The translations under genes were made by a program, and so were the position numbers. Below the pieces are notes generated by a model. The model saw only the letters and a program-made list of their open reading frames with translations, was not told the origin of the DNA and searched no databases. This document shows positions 55,622 through 64,000 of a stretch of DNA of 64,000 nt, one piece after another. Positions within the stretch are counted from its first letter, which is position 1, and every line of letters begins with the position of its first letter. Where the stretch lies: assembly GCF_900217815.1 (NCBI RefSeq), contig NZ_OBMT01000003.1, positions 248,001 to 312,000 of the forward strand. The letters are read 5' to 3'. The stretch is from Rhodobacter maris (GTDB lineage: Bacteria; Pseudomonadota; Alphaproteobacteria; Rhodobacterales; Rhodobacteraceae).

Positions 55622-57106
55622 CTACTTCGCGGCGGAAATCCGGTCCGCCGCCAAGGCCCTCGCCGCATGCCTGCCGGAAGTCAGCGCCATGGGAACCCCC
55701 GCGCCAGGATGGGTGCCCCCACCCGCCAGATAGAGCCCCTTCAGCCCGGTCCGTGCCAAAGGCCGCTGAAATGTCGCCAACACCCCCTCGGGTGAGCCCC
55801 CGTAGATCGCCCCCTGCGAGCCCGGAAACCGGCGCGACAGCAGCGCGGGCGTCGTCAGCCCCGGCGCGTCCGGCTCCGGTTCGAACCTCAGCCCCATCGC
55901 GGCCAGCGTCGGGAAGGTGCGTGCCCTGCATTGCGATTCCTCCTGCGGGAAGGGTTGGTGGCCCGCAGGCCCGTTCATGATGATCTCGAAGCGCTCGATC
56001 TCGGGGGGCGGGCTCGCCATCTCGCGGTCCTGCGCGCAGACATAGAGCGTCGGCTCTTCCGGCATCCGGCCCACGCCGATCGGGCCGAATTCAAGCTCCG
56101 GGTCGGCGCTGAAAAAGACGTTGTGATGAGCAAGCTCAACGCCCACGGGCTTCGCGCCAAAGGCCCAGACCCAGGCCGAAAGGCTCGGCTCGGGGCGGCG
56201 GGTATCCTCCATCGAGGCGCGCGCGGCATCGCCCAGAAGCCCGTCGCGCAAAGCCCCCGGATCGCCGTTGAACACGCAAGCCGAACAGGGGATCGAGGTG
56301 CCGTTCTCGATTTCCACCGCGACCACGCGGCCCTCCTTGCGCACGATCCGCTTGGCGCGGGAGTTGAAGTGGAACTTCACCCCCTTCCGCTCGGCAACAC
56401 GCGCGAGCGCCGCGGCAACGCCATGCATCCCTTCCGCGATCGCCCAGACCCCTTGCACTTCGGCCTGCCAGATCAGCGAGAGCACCGCGGGCGTCTGGCT
56501 GGGCCTGCCGCCGACATAGGTGGCGTAACGGCCAAAGAGCTGCACCAGCCGCGGGTCGGAGAAATGGGCGCGCAAGAGGTCTTGCATCGTCAGTCCCGGG
56601 CGCAGGGCGCGCCAGAGTTTCGGGCGGGCCAGTGTGGCGGCGACGATTCGGCCAAGATCCGGCTTTGGCGCCGCGATCACCGAGCCCGAGAAGGCGTCCC
56701 ACATCCCTCGCGTGATCCGGTCGAAGCGGCGGAATGCCGCAGCCTCCTTCGGCCCGAAGGCCGCCTCGATCGCCGCGATATTGGCCTCGAGATCGGTGAA
56801 AAAGTCGAGCATCGCCCCGTCGGGCCAGAAATGGCGCGCGAGCCGCGGCAGCGGAATCAGCGTCAGCTCGTCTTCCGTCCGGGTGCCGCATTCGGCGAAG
56901 ATCGCATCGAGAACATGGCGCATTGTCAGCACTGTCGGGCCGGTATCGGCCAGCCCGGAGGGGGTTGGCACCCCGCGGGCCTTGCCGCCGGGTACGTCGC
57001 CCGCTTCAACAACCGTCACCTTGATGCCTTGCGCCGCGAGCCCCGCCGCTGCCGCCAATCCACCCATTCCGGCGCCGATCACCACGACGCCCGTCTCACC
57101 TTGCAT
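55622..57106 (-). CDS. crtD: 1-hydroxycarotenoid 3,4-desaturase (methoxyneurosporene dehydrogenase)
   Basis: 494 aa with GGAGCG before the ATG. CrtI-like flavoprotein: VVVIGAGMGGLAAAAGLAAQG FAD loop (residues 7-27), GLADTGPTVLTMRHVLDAIF region, and the C-terminal GLYLAGGGTHPGAGVPMALTSGRHAA in adjoining blocks. It desaturates C-3,4 of hydroxylated carotenoids. It is divergent from crtE with a CrtJ/PpsR palindrome between. The stop lies 65 bp before the crtC ATG used here. Confidence 0.95.
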   Translation of the reverse strand: MQGETGVVVIGAGMGGLAAAAGLAAQGIKVTVVEAGDVPGGKARGVPTPSGLADTGPTVLTMRHVLDAIFAECGTRTEDELTLIPLPRLARHFWPDGAMLDFFTDLEANIAAIEAAFGPKEAAAFRRFDRITRGMWDAFSGSVIAAPKPDLGRIVAATLARPKLWRALRPGLTMQDLLRAHFSDPRLVQLFGRYATYVGGRPSQTPAVLSLIWQAEVQGVWAIAEGMHGVAAALARVAERKGVKFHFNSRAKRIVRKEGRVVAVEIENGTSIPCSACVFNGDPGALRDGLLGDAARASMEDTRRPEPSLSAWVWAFGAKPVGVELAHHNVFFSADPELEFGPIGVGRMPEEPTLYVCAQDREMASPPPEIERFEIIMNGPAGHQPFPQEESQCRARTFPTLAAMGLRFEPEPDAPGLTTPALLSRRFPGSQGAIYGGSPEGVLATFQRPLARTGLKGLYLAGGGTHPGAGVPMALTSGRHAARALAADRISAAK

Positions 57107-57158
57107 TCCCGCGCTCCAAACATATCCCCGGAGGGTGCAATTTGTCCCATCCCCCGGG

Positions 57159-57176
57159 TGTAACTTTCAGTTTACA
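57159..57176. promoter_or_regulatory. CrtJ/PpsR-type palindrome in the crtD-crtE intergenic region
   Basis: TGT-AACTTTCAGTTT-ACA is a perfect TGT-N12-ACA. It lies 53 bp from the crtD ATG and 52 bp from the crtE ATG, so one site may serve both directions. Confidence 0.82.
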
Positions 57177-57227
57177 CATGGAGGGGCGAATGCCAATGTC
57201 CCGAGTGACGCAGCGGAGGGCCCTTTC

Positions 57228-58100
57228 ATGTCCATGATGGATACCCGTATCGAGACGGCGCTGAAAGCCGCGCTCTCCCCCGAGGCCCTGGCGGCTTGCC
57301 CGCCGCGGCTCGCCACCTCGCTGCCCTATGCGGTGTTTCCGGGCGGGGCGCGGATCCGCCCGACGATCCTGATGGCGGTGGCTACGGCCTGCGGCGACGA
57401 CATGCCCGCGGTGAGCGACGCGGCCGCCGTGGCGCTTGAGTTGATGCATTGCGCGAGCCTCGTGCATGATGATCTACCCGCCTTTGACGATGCCGATATC
57501 CGCCGTGGAAAGCCCTCGCTGCACAAGGCCTATAGCGAGCCGCTCGCGGTTCTGGCGGGCGACAGCCTGCTCATCCGCGGCTTTGAAGTGCTCGCCGCCG
57601 TCGGGGCGCAATCGCCCGACCGCGCGCTCAAGCTCATCGCCAAACTCGGCCAGCTCTCGGGCGCCTGCGGCGGCATCTGCGCGGGTCAGGCCTGGGAAAG
57701 CGAGCCCGAGGTTGATCTGGCCGCCTATCACCAGTCCAAAACCGGCGCGCTTTTCATTGCGGCAACGCAGATGGGCGCGATTGCGGCGGGTGCCGAGCCC
57801 GAGCCGTGGTTTGATCTCGGGATGCGGATCGGCTCCGCTTTCCAGATCGCCGACGACCTGAAAGATGCGCTCGTCCCCGCCGAGGTGATGGGCAAGCCCG
57901 CCGGGCAAGACAGCACCCACCAGCGCCCGACCGCGGTGCAGACGATGGGGATCGCGGGGGCGACCAAGCATTTGCAAGACGTGCTCGCGGGCGCCATCGC
58001 TTCGATCCCGTCGTGCCCCGGGGAGGCGAAGCTCGCCCAGCTCGTGCAGCTTTACGCACAGAAAATCATGGATATCCCGGCTGCCGCTGACCGGAGTTGA
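57228..58100 (+). CDS. crtE: Geranylgeranyl diphosphate synthase
   Basis: 290 aa from the ATG at 57228, which has GGAGGG 7 bp upstream. FPGGARIRPTIL, first Asp motif LVHDDLPAFDDAD, GDSLLIRGFEVLA, and the second Asp motif FQIADDLKDAL define a polyprenyl synthase. It supplies GGPP to carotenoids and the phytyl tail. First gene of crtE-crtF-bchC-X-Y-Z. Only 3 bp separate its stop from the crtF GTG. Confidence 0.96.
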   Translation: MSMMDTRIETALKAALSPEALAACPPRLATSLPYAVFPGGARIRPTILMAVATACGDDMPAVSDAAAVALELMHCASLVHDDLPAFDDADIRRGKPSLHKAYSEPLAVLAGDSLLIRGFEVLAAVGAQSPDRALKLIAKLGQLSGACGGICAGQAWESEPEVDLAAYHQSKTGALFIAATQMGAIAAGAEPEPWFDLGMRIGSAFQIADDLKDALVPAEVMGKPAGQDSTHQRPTAVQTMGIAGATKHLQDVLAGAIASIPSCPGEAKLAQLVQLYAQKIMDIPAAADRS

Positions 58101-58103
58101 GCC

Positions 58104-59285
58104 GTGGCCAAGGATGATGTCAGCGTTTCGAGAAGCGAGGCTGCGGCCGCGCCGGTGAAACCGCCTGCGGGCCCGGTGCCCGATCTGGGCCGTGAGGAAC
58201 CGCCGCGCCCGCCGGGCAGGGTCGGCTTTTTTACCCGCATCGCGCTTTCGCCGCGGCTGCATGAAATCTTTGAGCGCATGCCGCTGATGAACCGCGTCAC
58301 ACGGCGCGAGGGCGTGGCGCTGTTCGATGTCGTCTCGGGCTTCGTGCAGAGCCAGGTTTTGCTTGCCGTGGTCGAGTTCCGGCTTTTGCACATCCTCGCC
58401 GAGGGGGCCTGGCGGCTCGAGCAGATCTCGTTGCGCTCGGGGCTGGCCGAAGACCGGCTTGCGGTTCTGTTGCAAGCCGCTGCCGCGCTCAAGCTCGTGA
58501 AGTTCCGCCGCGGCCTGTGGCATCTGATGCCGCGCGGCGCGGCCTTCATCACCGTGCCGGGGCTCGAATCGATGGTGCGTCACCATCCGGTCCTGTACCG
58601 CGACCTTTGCGACCCGGTTGCCTTCCTCAAAGGCCAGACCGAGCCGGAGCTTGCGGGCTTCTGGCCCTATGTCTTCGGTCCGCTCGCGCGGGAGGATGCC
58701 GGGCTTGCCGCGCGCTATTCGCAGCTCATGGCGGACAGCCAGCGCACCGTCGCCGATGATACCTTGCGGCTGATCGACCTGTCCAAGGCGAAGCGACTGA
58801 TGGATGTGGGCGGGGGCACCGGCGCGTTCCTGCGTCAGGCGGCGGCGCTCTACCCCGAGCTGGATCTGACGCTCTTCGATCTGCCGCATGTGCTTGAGGT
58901 GGCAGACCGCTTCAGCCCGCGACTCACGCTCGCGCCCGGCTCGTTCCGCGATGACCCGATTCCCGAAGGGGCCGATGTCATCTCTTTGGTGCGGGTTCTG
59001 TATGATCATCCTGACAGCGTGGTCGAGCCGCTGCTGAAAAAAGTGCATGCTGCGCTGCCGCCCGGAGGCCGTCTGATCATCTCCGAAACCTTCGGTGGCG
59101 GCGAAAAACCGGATCGCGCCTGCGACGTTTATTTCGCCTTCTACACGATGGCGATGTGCTCGGGGCGCACGCGATCCCCCGAAGAGATCAAGCAAATGCT
59201 TGAAAAGGCAGGGTTCGTTCGGGTGACGAAAGCCCGCACCCTGCGCCCCTTCATCACCTCGGTGATCGAAGCCGAACGCGGATGA
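58104..59285 (+). CDS. crtF: Hydroxyneurosporene O-methyltransferase
   Basis: 393 aa with a GTG start. The N-terminal 50 residues are Pro/Ala-rich. A dimerisation winged-helix part follows ([20 protein letters not shown]), then the SAM-binding domain with motif [17 protein letters not shown] (residues about 233-248), LFDLPHVLE and RVLYDHPD, and ISETFGGG. It methylates the 1-hydroxyl of carotenoids. A GC-rich hairpin CCCGGCCC/GGGCCGGG near 59297-59316 follows without a T-run, so transcription may continue into bchC. Confidence 0.95.
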   Translation: MAKDDVSVSRSEAAAAPVKPPAGPVPDLGREEPPRPPGRVGFFTRIALSPRLHEIFERMPLMNRVTRREGVALFDVVSGFVQSQVLLAVVEFRLLHILAEGAWRLEQISLRSGLAEDRLAVLLQAAAALKLVKFRRGLWHLMPRGAAFITVPGLESMVRHHPVLYRDLCDPVAFLKGQTEPELAGFWPYVFGPLAREDAGLAARYSQLMADSQRTVADDTLRLIDLSKAKRLMDVGGGTGAFLRQAAALYPELDLTLFDLPHVLEVADRFSPRLTLAPGSFRDDPIPEGADVISLVRVLYDHPDSVVEPLLKKVHAALPPGGRLIISETFGGGEKPDRACDVYFAFYTMAMCSGRTRSPEEIKQMLEKAGFVRVTKARTLRPFITSVIEAERG

Positions 59286-59353
59286 GCCCGCGCGGCCCGG
59301 CCCGGAAGGGGCCGGGCGGGGTCAGAAAGTCGCACGCCCGATTGCGTCGAAAG

Positions 59354-59371
59354 TGTCTAATCAAATTGACA
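59354..59371 (+). promoter_or_regulatory. CrtJ/PpsR-type palindrome 1 of the bchC promoter
   Basis: TGT-CTAATCAAATTG-ACA, perfect. Its last six bases TTGACA (59366-59371) form the -35 box of the bchC promoter, with TAATCA (59388-59393) 16 bp downstream as a possible -10. Confidence 0.88.
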
Positions 59372-59379
59372 GTCGGGCG

Positions 59380-59397
59380 TGTAAGTTTAATCATACA
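59380..59397 (+). promoter_or_regulatory. CrtJ/PpsR-type palindrome 2 of the bchC promoter
   Basis: TGT-AAGTTTAATCAT-ACA, perfect, 8 bp after palindrome 1 and covering the -10 region. Two such sites over the -35 and -10 with an 8-bp gap is the arrangement known at the R. capsulatus bchC promoter. Confidence 0.88.
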
Positions 59398-59448
59398 TCT
59401 AGGCGTGATCTGCCCGACTCTCCGGCCCGATCGCGTCGGGAGTGAGAG

Positions 59449-60393
59449 ATGGAAACGCAAGTCGTCATAATGTCCGGTCCGAAAGCGATCTCGACGGGCA
59501 CCGCTGGACTGATCGACCCCGGTCCTTCGGATCTCGTCGTCGACGTCGCCTATTCCGGCATTTCGACAGGTACCGAAAAGCTGTTCTGGCTTGGCACCAT
59601 GCCACCCTTCCCGGGCATGGGGTACCCTCTCGTTCCCGGCTATGAGAGTTTCGGAGAGGTTGTCGAAGCCGGCCCCGACACCGGCTTTCGACCGGGTGAT
59701 CACGTCTTCGTCCCCGGGGCGAACTGCTACTCGGGCGGAGTGCGCGGATTGTTCGGCGGTGCCTCCAGGCGTCTGGTCACGGCAGCGTCGCGGGTCTGCC
59801 GCCTCGATGCCGGGATCGGCGCCGAGGGGGCGCTGCTCGCGCTCGCCGCCACCGCCCGCCATGCGCTTGCCGGGTTTGACAATGCGCTCCCCGATCTGAT
59901 CGTGGGGCATGGCACGCTGGGCCGTTTGCTCGCGCGCCTCACCATCGCTGCGGGCGGCAAGCCGCCGGTGGTGTGGGAGATCAACGCCGCTCGCCGGTCC
60001 GGTGCGCAGGGCTATGAGGTGCTTGACCCGGCCGAGGATCCGCGCCGCGATTACAAGGCGATCTATGATGCCTCCGGGGCGCCCGGGCTGATCGACCAGC
60101 TCGTCGGCCATCTCGACAAACATGGCGAACTGGTGCTGTGCGGCTTTTATACCGTGCCCGTGTCCTTCGCCTTCGTGCCCGCCTTCATGAAGGAGATGCG
60201 CCTGCGCATCGCCGCAGAATGGCAGCCCGCCGACCTCTCCGCGACCCGGGCCCTGATCGAGAGCGGCGCGCTCTCGCTCGATGGTCTCATCACCCATCGC
60301 CGCCCCGCGGCCGATGCGGCCGAGGCCTACAGAACCGCTTTTGAAGACCCCGACTGCCTGAAGATGATCCTCGACTGGAGTAAAGCCGCATGA
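59449..60393 (+). CDS. bchC: 3-hydroxyethyl bacteriochlorophyllide a dehydrogenase
   Basis: 314 aa. A medium-chain dehydrogenase-like fold: [15 protein letters not shown] and [16 protein letters not shown] in the N-terminal domain, [14 protein letters not shown] as the cofactor-binding Gly-rich loop, and [14 protein letters not shown] later. It oxidises the 3-hydroxyethyl group to 3-acetyl. It has its own repressor-controlled promoter and overlaps bchX by 4 bp (ATGA). Confidence 0.96.
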   Translation: METQVVIMSGPKAISTGTAGLIDPGPSDLVVDVAYSGISTGTEKLFWLGTMPPFPGMGYPLVPGYESFGEVVEAGPDTGFRPGDHVFVPGANCYSGGVRGLFGGASRRLVTAASRVCRLDAGIGAEGALLALAATARHALAGFDNALPDLIVGHGTLGRLLARLTIAAGGKPPVVWEINAARRSGAQGYEVLDPAEDPRRDYKAIYDASGAPGLIDQLVGHLDKHGELVLCGFYTVPVSFAFVPAFMKEMRLRIAAEWQPADLSATRALIESGALSLDGLITHRRPAADAAEAYRTAFEDPDCLKMILDWSKAA

Positions 60394-61391
60394 GCGACGC
60401 ACCGAACCTGAGAGGATATGACGACCGGCTTCGGGCCGAGGCCTCCGAGGAGCCGACCATGGAACTACCCGACTTCCCGCCCACCAAGAAAACGCAGATC
60501 ATCGCGATCTACGGCAAGGGCGGCTCCGGCAAGTCCTTCACGCTGGCCAACCTCAGCCACATGATGGCGGAGATGGGCAAGCGCGTGCTGCTGATCGGTT
60601 GTGACCCGAAATCGGATACCACCTCGCTGCTCTTTGGCGGCAAGAACTGCCCCACCATCATCGAGACCGCCGCCGCCAAGAAGGCCGCGGGCGAAGAGGT
60701 GAAGGTGAGCGATGTCTGCTTCAAGTCCGGCGGCGTTTTTGCCATGGAGCTGGGCGGGCCGGAAGTGGGCCGCGGCTGCGGCGGGCGCGGCATCATCCAC
60801 GGCTTTGAAACGCTCGAAAAGCTCGGCTTCCATGAATGGGATTTCGACTTCGTTCTGCTCGACTTCCTGGGCGACGTGGTCTGCGGCGGCTTTGGCCTGC
60901 CGATCGCGCGTGACATGGCGCAAAAGGTGATCGTGGTCGGCTCGAACGACCTGCAATCGCTCTATGTGGCCAACAACGTCTGCAATGCGGTGGAATATTT
61001 CCGCAAGCTCGGCGGCAATGTCGGCGTGGCGGGCATCGTCATCAACAAGGACGATGGCACCGGCGAGGCGCAGGCCTTTGCCAAGGCCGCGAATATTCCG
61101 ATCCTCGCGGCCATTCCCGCCGATGAGGATCTGCGCCGCAAATCGGCCGCCTATCAGATCGTCGGCACCAATGCGACGGCTTGGGGGCCGCTCTTTGCCG
61201 AACTCGCGCAAAACGTCGCCGATGCGCCGCCCCTGCGGCCGCGCCCGCTCAGCCAGGACGAACTCCTGAGCCTGTTTGAGGCGAGCGACGAGGGCGGGCA
61301 TGTCGATCTCGTGCCCGCGACCGATGAAGACCTGCGGGGCGCCAATGCCGCGCCGAAGCAATCTCTGGAAGTGATCTACGACGATGTCTGA
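60390..61391 (+). CDS. bchX: Chlorophyllide a reductase iron protein subunit X
   Basis: 333 aa. NifH-like: P-loop GKGGSGKS (residues 42-49), [16 protein letters not shown], cluster-ligand regions [14 protein letters not shown] and [15 protein letters not shown]. It donates electrons with ATP hydrolysis to BchYZ for reduction of ring B of chlorophyllide a. It overlaps bchY by 8 bp. Confidence 0.98.
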   Translation: MSDAPNLRGYDDRLRAEASEEPTMELPDFPPTKKTQIIAIYGKGGSGKSFTLANLSHMMAEMGKRVLLIGCDPKSDTTSLLFGGKNCPTIIETAAAKKAAGEEVKVSDVCFKSGGVFAMELGGPEVGRGCGGRGIIHGFETLEKLGFHEWDFDFVLLDFLGDVVCGGFGLPIARDMAQKVIVVGSNDLQSLYVANNVCNAVEYFRKLGGNVGVAGIVINKDDGTGEAQAFAKAANIPILAAIPADEDLRRKSAAYQIVGTNATAWGPLFAELAQNVADAPPLRPRPLSQDELLSLFEASDEGGHVDLVPATDEDLRGANAAPKQSLEVIYDDV

Positions 61392-62889
61392 GAGCCAGGG
61401 CGCATATGGGCCGGGCGAAGGTAGCTGCGGCGCGGGAGACGAGCGGCTTCAGGCCGCCGCGCGCGCCGCGGGCAATGCCGAACTGCTCGAGCGCTTCGCC
61501 GCCGACTATCCGCAGGGGCCGCATGACCGGCCGCAAACCATGTGCCCGGCCTTTGGCTCGCTCCGTGTAGGGCTCAGGATGCGCCGCACTGCCACCGTGC
61601 TTTGCGGCTCGGCCTGCTGCGTTTACGGGCTGAGCTTCATTTCCCACTTTTACGGCGCGCGCCGCTCGGTGGGCTATGTGCCCTTCGACTCCGAAACCCT
61701 CGTGACGGGGAAACTCTTCGAGGATATTCGCGCCGCGGTGCATGAGCTGGCCGACCCGGAGCGTTACGACGCGATCGTCGTCACCAACCTCTGCGTGCCC
61801 ACCGCCTCGGGTGTGCCGCTGCGGCTGTTGCCGAGCGAGATCAATGGCGTGCGCGTGGTGGGGATCGACGTTCCCGGCTTTGGTGTGCCGACCCATGCCG
61901 AGGCGAAAGACGTGCTTTCGGGCGCGATGCTGAACTATGCCCGGCAAGAGGCGATGGCCGGTCCGGTGCAGGCGCCTGCCTCGGGCCGGGCCGACCGGCC
62001 AACGGTCACGCTTCTGGGCGAGATGTTCCCGGCCGATCCGATGGTGATTGGCGGGATGCTCGCGCCGATGGGCCTTGCGGTTGGTCCGACGATCCCCTGC
62101 CGCGACTGGCGCGAGCTTTATGCCGCGCTCGACAGCAAGGTGATTGCCGCGATCCACCCGTTCTATACTGCCGCGATCCGCGAGTTCGAGGCGGCGGGGC
62201 GGACCATCGTCGGCTCGGCTCCCGTGGGCCATGACGGCACGATGGACTGGCTCGCCAATATCGGCAAAGCCTACAACGTGGCGTCCGAGCAGATTGCCGC
62301 CGCGCAAAACGCGTTCGGTCCCGCGATCAAGGGGGCGATTGCCAATGCGCCGATCAAGGGGCGGATCACGCTTTCGGGCTATGAGGGCTCGGAGCTTCTG
62401 GTCGCGCGTCTCTTGATCGAATCCGGCGCCGAGGTGCCTTACGTCGGCACCGCACTTGGCCGCACCCCCTGGAGTGCCGCCGACAAGGACTGGCTTGAGG
62501 CGCGCGGCACGGTGGTCAAATACCGCGCCAGTCTCGAAGATGACTATAAAGCGATGGAAGCCTTCGAGCCCGATCTCGCCATCGGCACCACACCCGTGGT
62601 GCAGAAGGCGAAGGAAATGGGCACGCCCGCGCTTTACTTCACCAACCTCATCTCGGCGCGCCCGCTCATGGGCCCTGCCGGCGCGGGCAGTCTTGCGCAG
62701 GTGATCAACACCGCGATGGGCAACCGCGAGCGTATGGTCTCGATGAAGGCCTTCTTTGCGGGGGTGGGCACGGGCGATACCGCCGGGATCTGGGAAAACG
62801 AGCCGGTGCTCCATCCCGACTTCCGCGAAAGCCAGCGCAAGAAACAGGAAAAAGCCGCCCGTGTGGCCAAGGCCGAGGAGATGATCTGA
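61384..62889 (+). CDS. bchY: Chlorophyllide a reductase subunit Y
   Basis: 501 aa. NifD-like subunit: Cys ligands in [22 protein letters not shown] and [30 protein letters not shown] and TPVVQKAKE lie in the later domains. With BchZ it forms the catalytic heterotetramer holding the Fe-S cluster. The start lies inside the end of bchX; the stop overlaps the bchZ ATG by one base (TGATG). Confidence 0.97.
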   Translation: MSESQGAYGPGEGSCGAGDERLQAAARAAGNAELLERFAADYPQGPHDRPQTMCPAFGSLRVGLRMRRTATVLCGSACCVYGLSFISHFYGARRSVGYVPFDSETLVTGKLFEDIRAAVHELADPERYDAIVVTNLCVPTASGVPLRLLPSEINGVRVVGIDVPGFGVPTHAEAKDVLSGAMLNYARQEAMAGPVQAPASGRADRPTVTLLGEMFPADPMVIGGMLAPMGLAVGPTIPCRDWRELYAALDSKVIAAIHPFYTAAIREFEAAGRTIVGSAPVGHDGTMDWLANIGKAYNVASEQIAAAQNAFGPAIKGAIANAPIKGRITLSGYEGSELLVARLLIESGAEVPYVGTALGRTPWSAADKDWLEARGTVVKYRASLEDDYKAMEAFEPDLAIGTTPVVQKAKEMGTPALYFTNLISARPLMGPAGAGSLAQVINTAMGNRERMVSMKAFFAGVGTGDTAGIWENEPVLHPDFRESQRKKQEKAARVAKAEEMI

Positions 62890-64000
62890 TGCTCATCCTC
62901 GACCATGACAGGGCAGGGGGCTACTGGGGCGCGGTTTATGCGTTCTGCGCCGTCAAAGGCCTGCAGGTGGTGATTGACGGTCCGGTGGGCTGCGAGAACC
63001 TTCCCGTGACCTCGGTTTTGCATTACACCGACGCGCTGCCGCCGCATGAACTCCCCATCGTCGTCACCGGGATCGGTGAGGAAGAGCTTGGCCGCGAGGG
63101 CACGGAAGCGGCGATGAGTCGGGCGTGGAAAACGCTCGACCCGCATCTGCCCGCCGTGGTGGTGACGGGCTCGATTGCCGAGATGATCGGCGGCGGCGTG
63201 ACGCCGCAGGGCACGAACATCCAGCGCTTCCTGCCGCGCACCATCGACGAAGACCAATGGCAATGCGCCGACCGCGCGATGACCTGGCTGTTCACCGAAT
63301 TTGGCATGACCAAGGGGCGGATGCCCGGCGAGCGTGTGCGCCCCGAAGGGGCGAAGCCGCGGGTGAACATTCTTGGGCCGATGTACGGCACCTTCAACAT
63401 GGCCTCGGATCTCGCGGAGATTCGCCGTCTGATCGAGGGAATCGGGGCCGAGGTGAACATGGTGTTCCCCTTGGGCGCGCATCTGAGCGAGATGCGCAAC
63501 CTCGTGAATGCCGATGTGAACGTGGTGATGTACCGCGAGTTCGGCCGCAACCTCGCCGAGAAGCTCGGCAAGCCCTATCTGCAGGCGCCGATGGGCCTTG
63601 AGGCGACGACGAAGTTCCTGCGCACGCTCGGCGAGCTGACGGGACTCGACCCCGAACCCTTCATCGAGCGCGAAAAACACACGACTCTGAAGCCGCTGTG
63701 GGATCTGTGGCGATCGGTCACGCAGGACTTCTTTGGCACCGCTTCCTTCGGCGTTGTCGCGAATGAGACATATGCGCGCGGTATCCGGGCGCTTCTTGAA
63801 CGCGATCTGGGCCTGCCCTGCGCCTTTGCCGTGCCCCGCGTGGCCGGAAAGAAGACGAATAACGAGGAAATTCGCGGTTTGATCCGCCAAACCCGGCCTC
63901 TGGTCGTGTTCGGCTCGATCAACGAGAAGATTTATCTCGCCGAAACCAAGGGCGGGCATGGGCCTGCGGCCTCTTTTGTGGCCGCCTCCTTCCCCGGAGC
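62889..64000 (+). CDS. bchZ: Chlorophyllide a reductase subunit Z (3' truncated by window)
   Basis: The frame is open from the ATG at 62889 to the window end, 370 full codons. It begins [20 protein letters not shown] and [20 protein letters not shown], with the Cys ligand in [11 protein letters not shown], then [14 protein letters not shown], as in NifK/BchZ proteins. It completes the active site with BchY. In Rhodobacter the puf operon (light-harvesting 1 and reaction centre) follows bchZ, but it is outside this window. Confidence 0.97.
   Translation, partial: MLILDHDRAGGYWGAVYAFCAVKGLQVVIDGPVGCENLPVTSVLHYTDALPPHELPIVVTGIGEEELGREGTEAAMSRAWKTLDPHLPAVVVTGSIAEMIGGGVTPQGTNIQRFLPRTIDEDQWQCADRAMTWLFTEFGMTKGRMPGERVRPEGAKPRVNILGPMYGTFNMASDLAEIRRLIEGIGAEVNMVFPLGAHLSEMRNLVNADVNVVMYREFGRNLAEKLGKPYLQAPMGLEATTKFLRTLGELTGLDPEPFIEREKHTTLKPLWDLWRSVTQDFFGTASFGVVANETYARGIRALLERDLGLPCAFAVPRVAGKKTNNEEIRGLIRQTRPLVVFGSINEKIYLAETKGGHGPAASFVAASFPG

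Overview
The window is high-GC DNA from a phototrophic alphaproteobacterium of the Rhodobacter clade. The evidence is a carotenoid/bacteriochlorophyll photosynthesis gene cluster (crtA-bchIDO, crtIB-tspO, crtCD, crtEF-bchCXYZ) in the order known from Rhodobacter, with proteins very close in remembered sequence and length to those of R. capsulatus (BchI 350 aa, CrtC 281 aa). CrtJ/PpsR-type TGT-N12-ACA palindromes lie at the photosynthesis promoters, there is an F1-only atpHAGDC operon, and the tRNA-His lacks G-1 as in alphaproteobacteria. No transposase, integrase, prophage module or CRISPR array was seen.

Layout. 1-263: 3' end of a YbaK-type deacylase. 0.8-3.3 kb: a MotA/ExbB-like plus MotB/OmpA-like pair. 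3.4-8.7 kb: ChaC-like cyclotransferase, DUF2125 protein, extensin-like protein, tyrC and hisC, and a small secreted protein. 8.8-15.9 kb: rpsD, M23 peptidase, clpA, HPP-CBS membrane protein, gloB, methyltransferase. 16.2-21.0 kb: ATP synthase F1 operon, followed by an H-type lectin. 21.5-23.4 kb: a second RegA/RegB-like redox two-component pair. 23.5-33.1 kb: lipoprotein, then nrdR-ribD and ribE-ribB-ribH-nusB, interrupted by an oppositely oriented capsule export set (kpsC, a Wza/KpsD-like lipoprotein, kpsS). 33.3-35.8 kb: small conserved proteins, mmcB, tRNA-His, a 2H phosphoesterase. 35.8-43.0 kb: LacI regulator divergent from a four-gene ABC importer, then pdxY and pfkB. 43.2-46.6 kb: a 69-aa protein plus a FIST-like protein, flavin reductase, GNAT, EcsC. 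46.7-64.0 kb: photosynthesis cluster, cut off inside bchZ.

How the genes work together. crtE and crtB make phytoene and crtI desaturates it; crtC, crtD, crtF and crtA complete the spheroidene/spheroidenone branch. bchI/bchD are Mg-chelatase subunits, bchO is an associated hydrolase, and bchXYZ and bchC carry out the last ring reductions to bacteriochlorophyllide a. The genes form overlapping superoperons running outward from two divergent promoter regions (crtA/crtI and crtD/crtE) plus a bchC promoter, all with repressor palindromes. rib genes supply flavins; capsule genes form a kpsS - wza-like - kpsC unit.

Most of the window is ordinary conserved chromosome. The points I find most worth checking are: the long Ala/Pro/Lys tail on CrtI; the apparent loss of a start codon upstream of a conserved CrtC N-terminal segment; the bchO side of the cluster ending in non-photosynthesis genes; the capsule set splitting the riboflavin operon; the 69-aa/FIST-like pair; and the MotAB-like coiled-coil motor pair. 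None amounts to a clearly new system on sequence alone.
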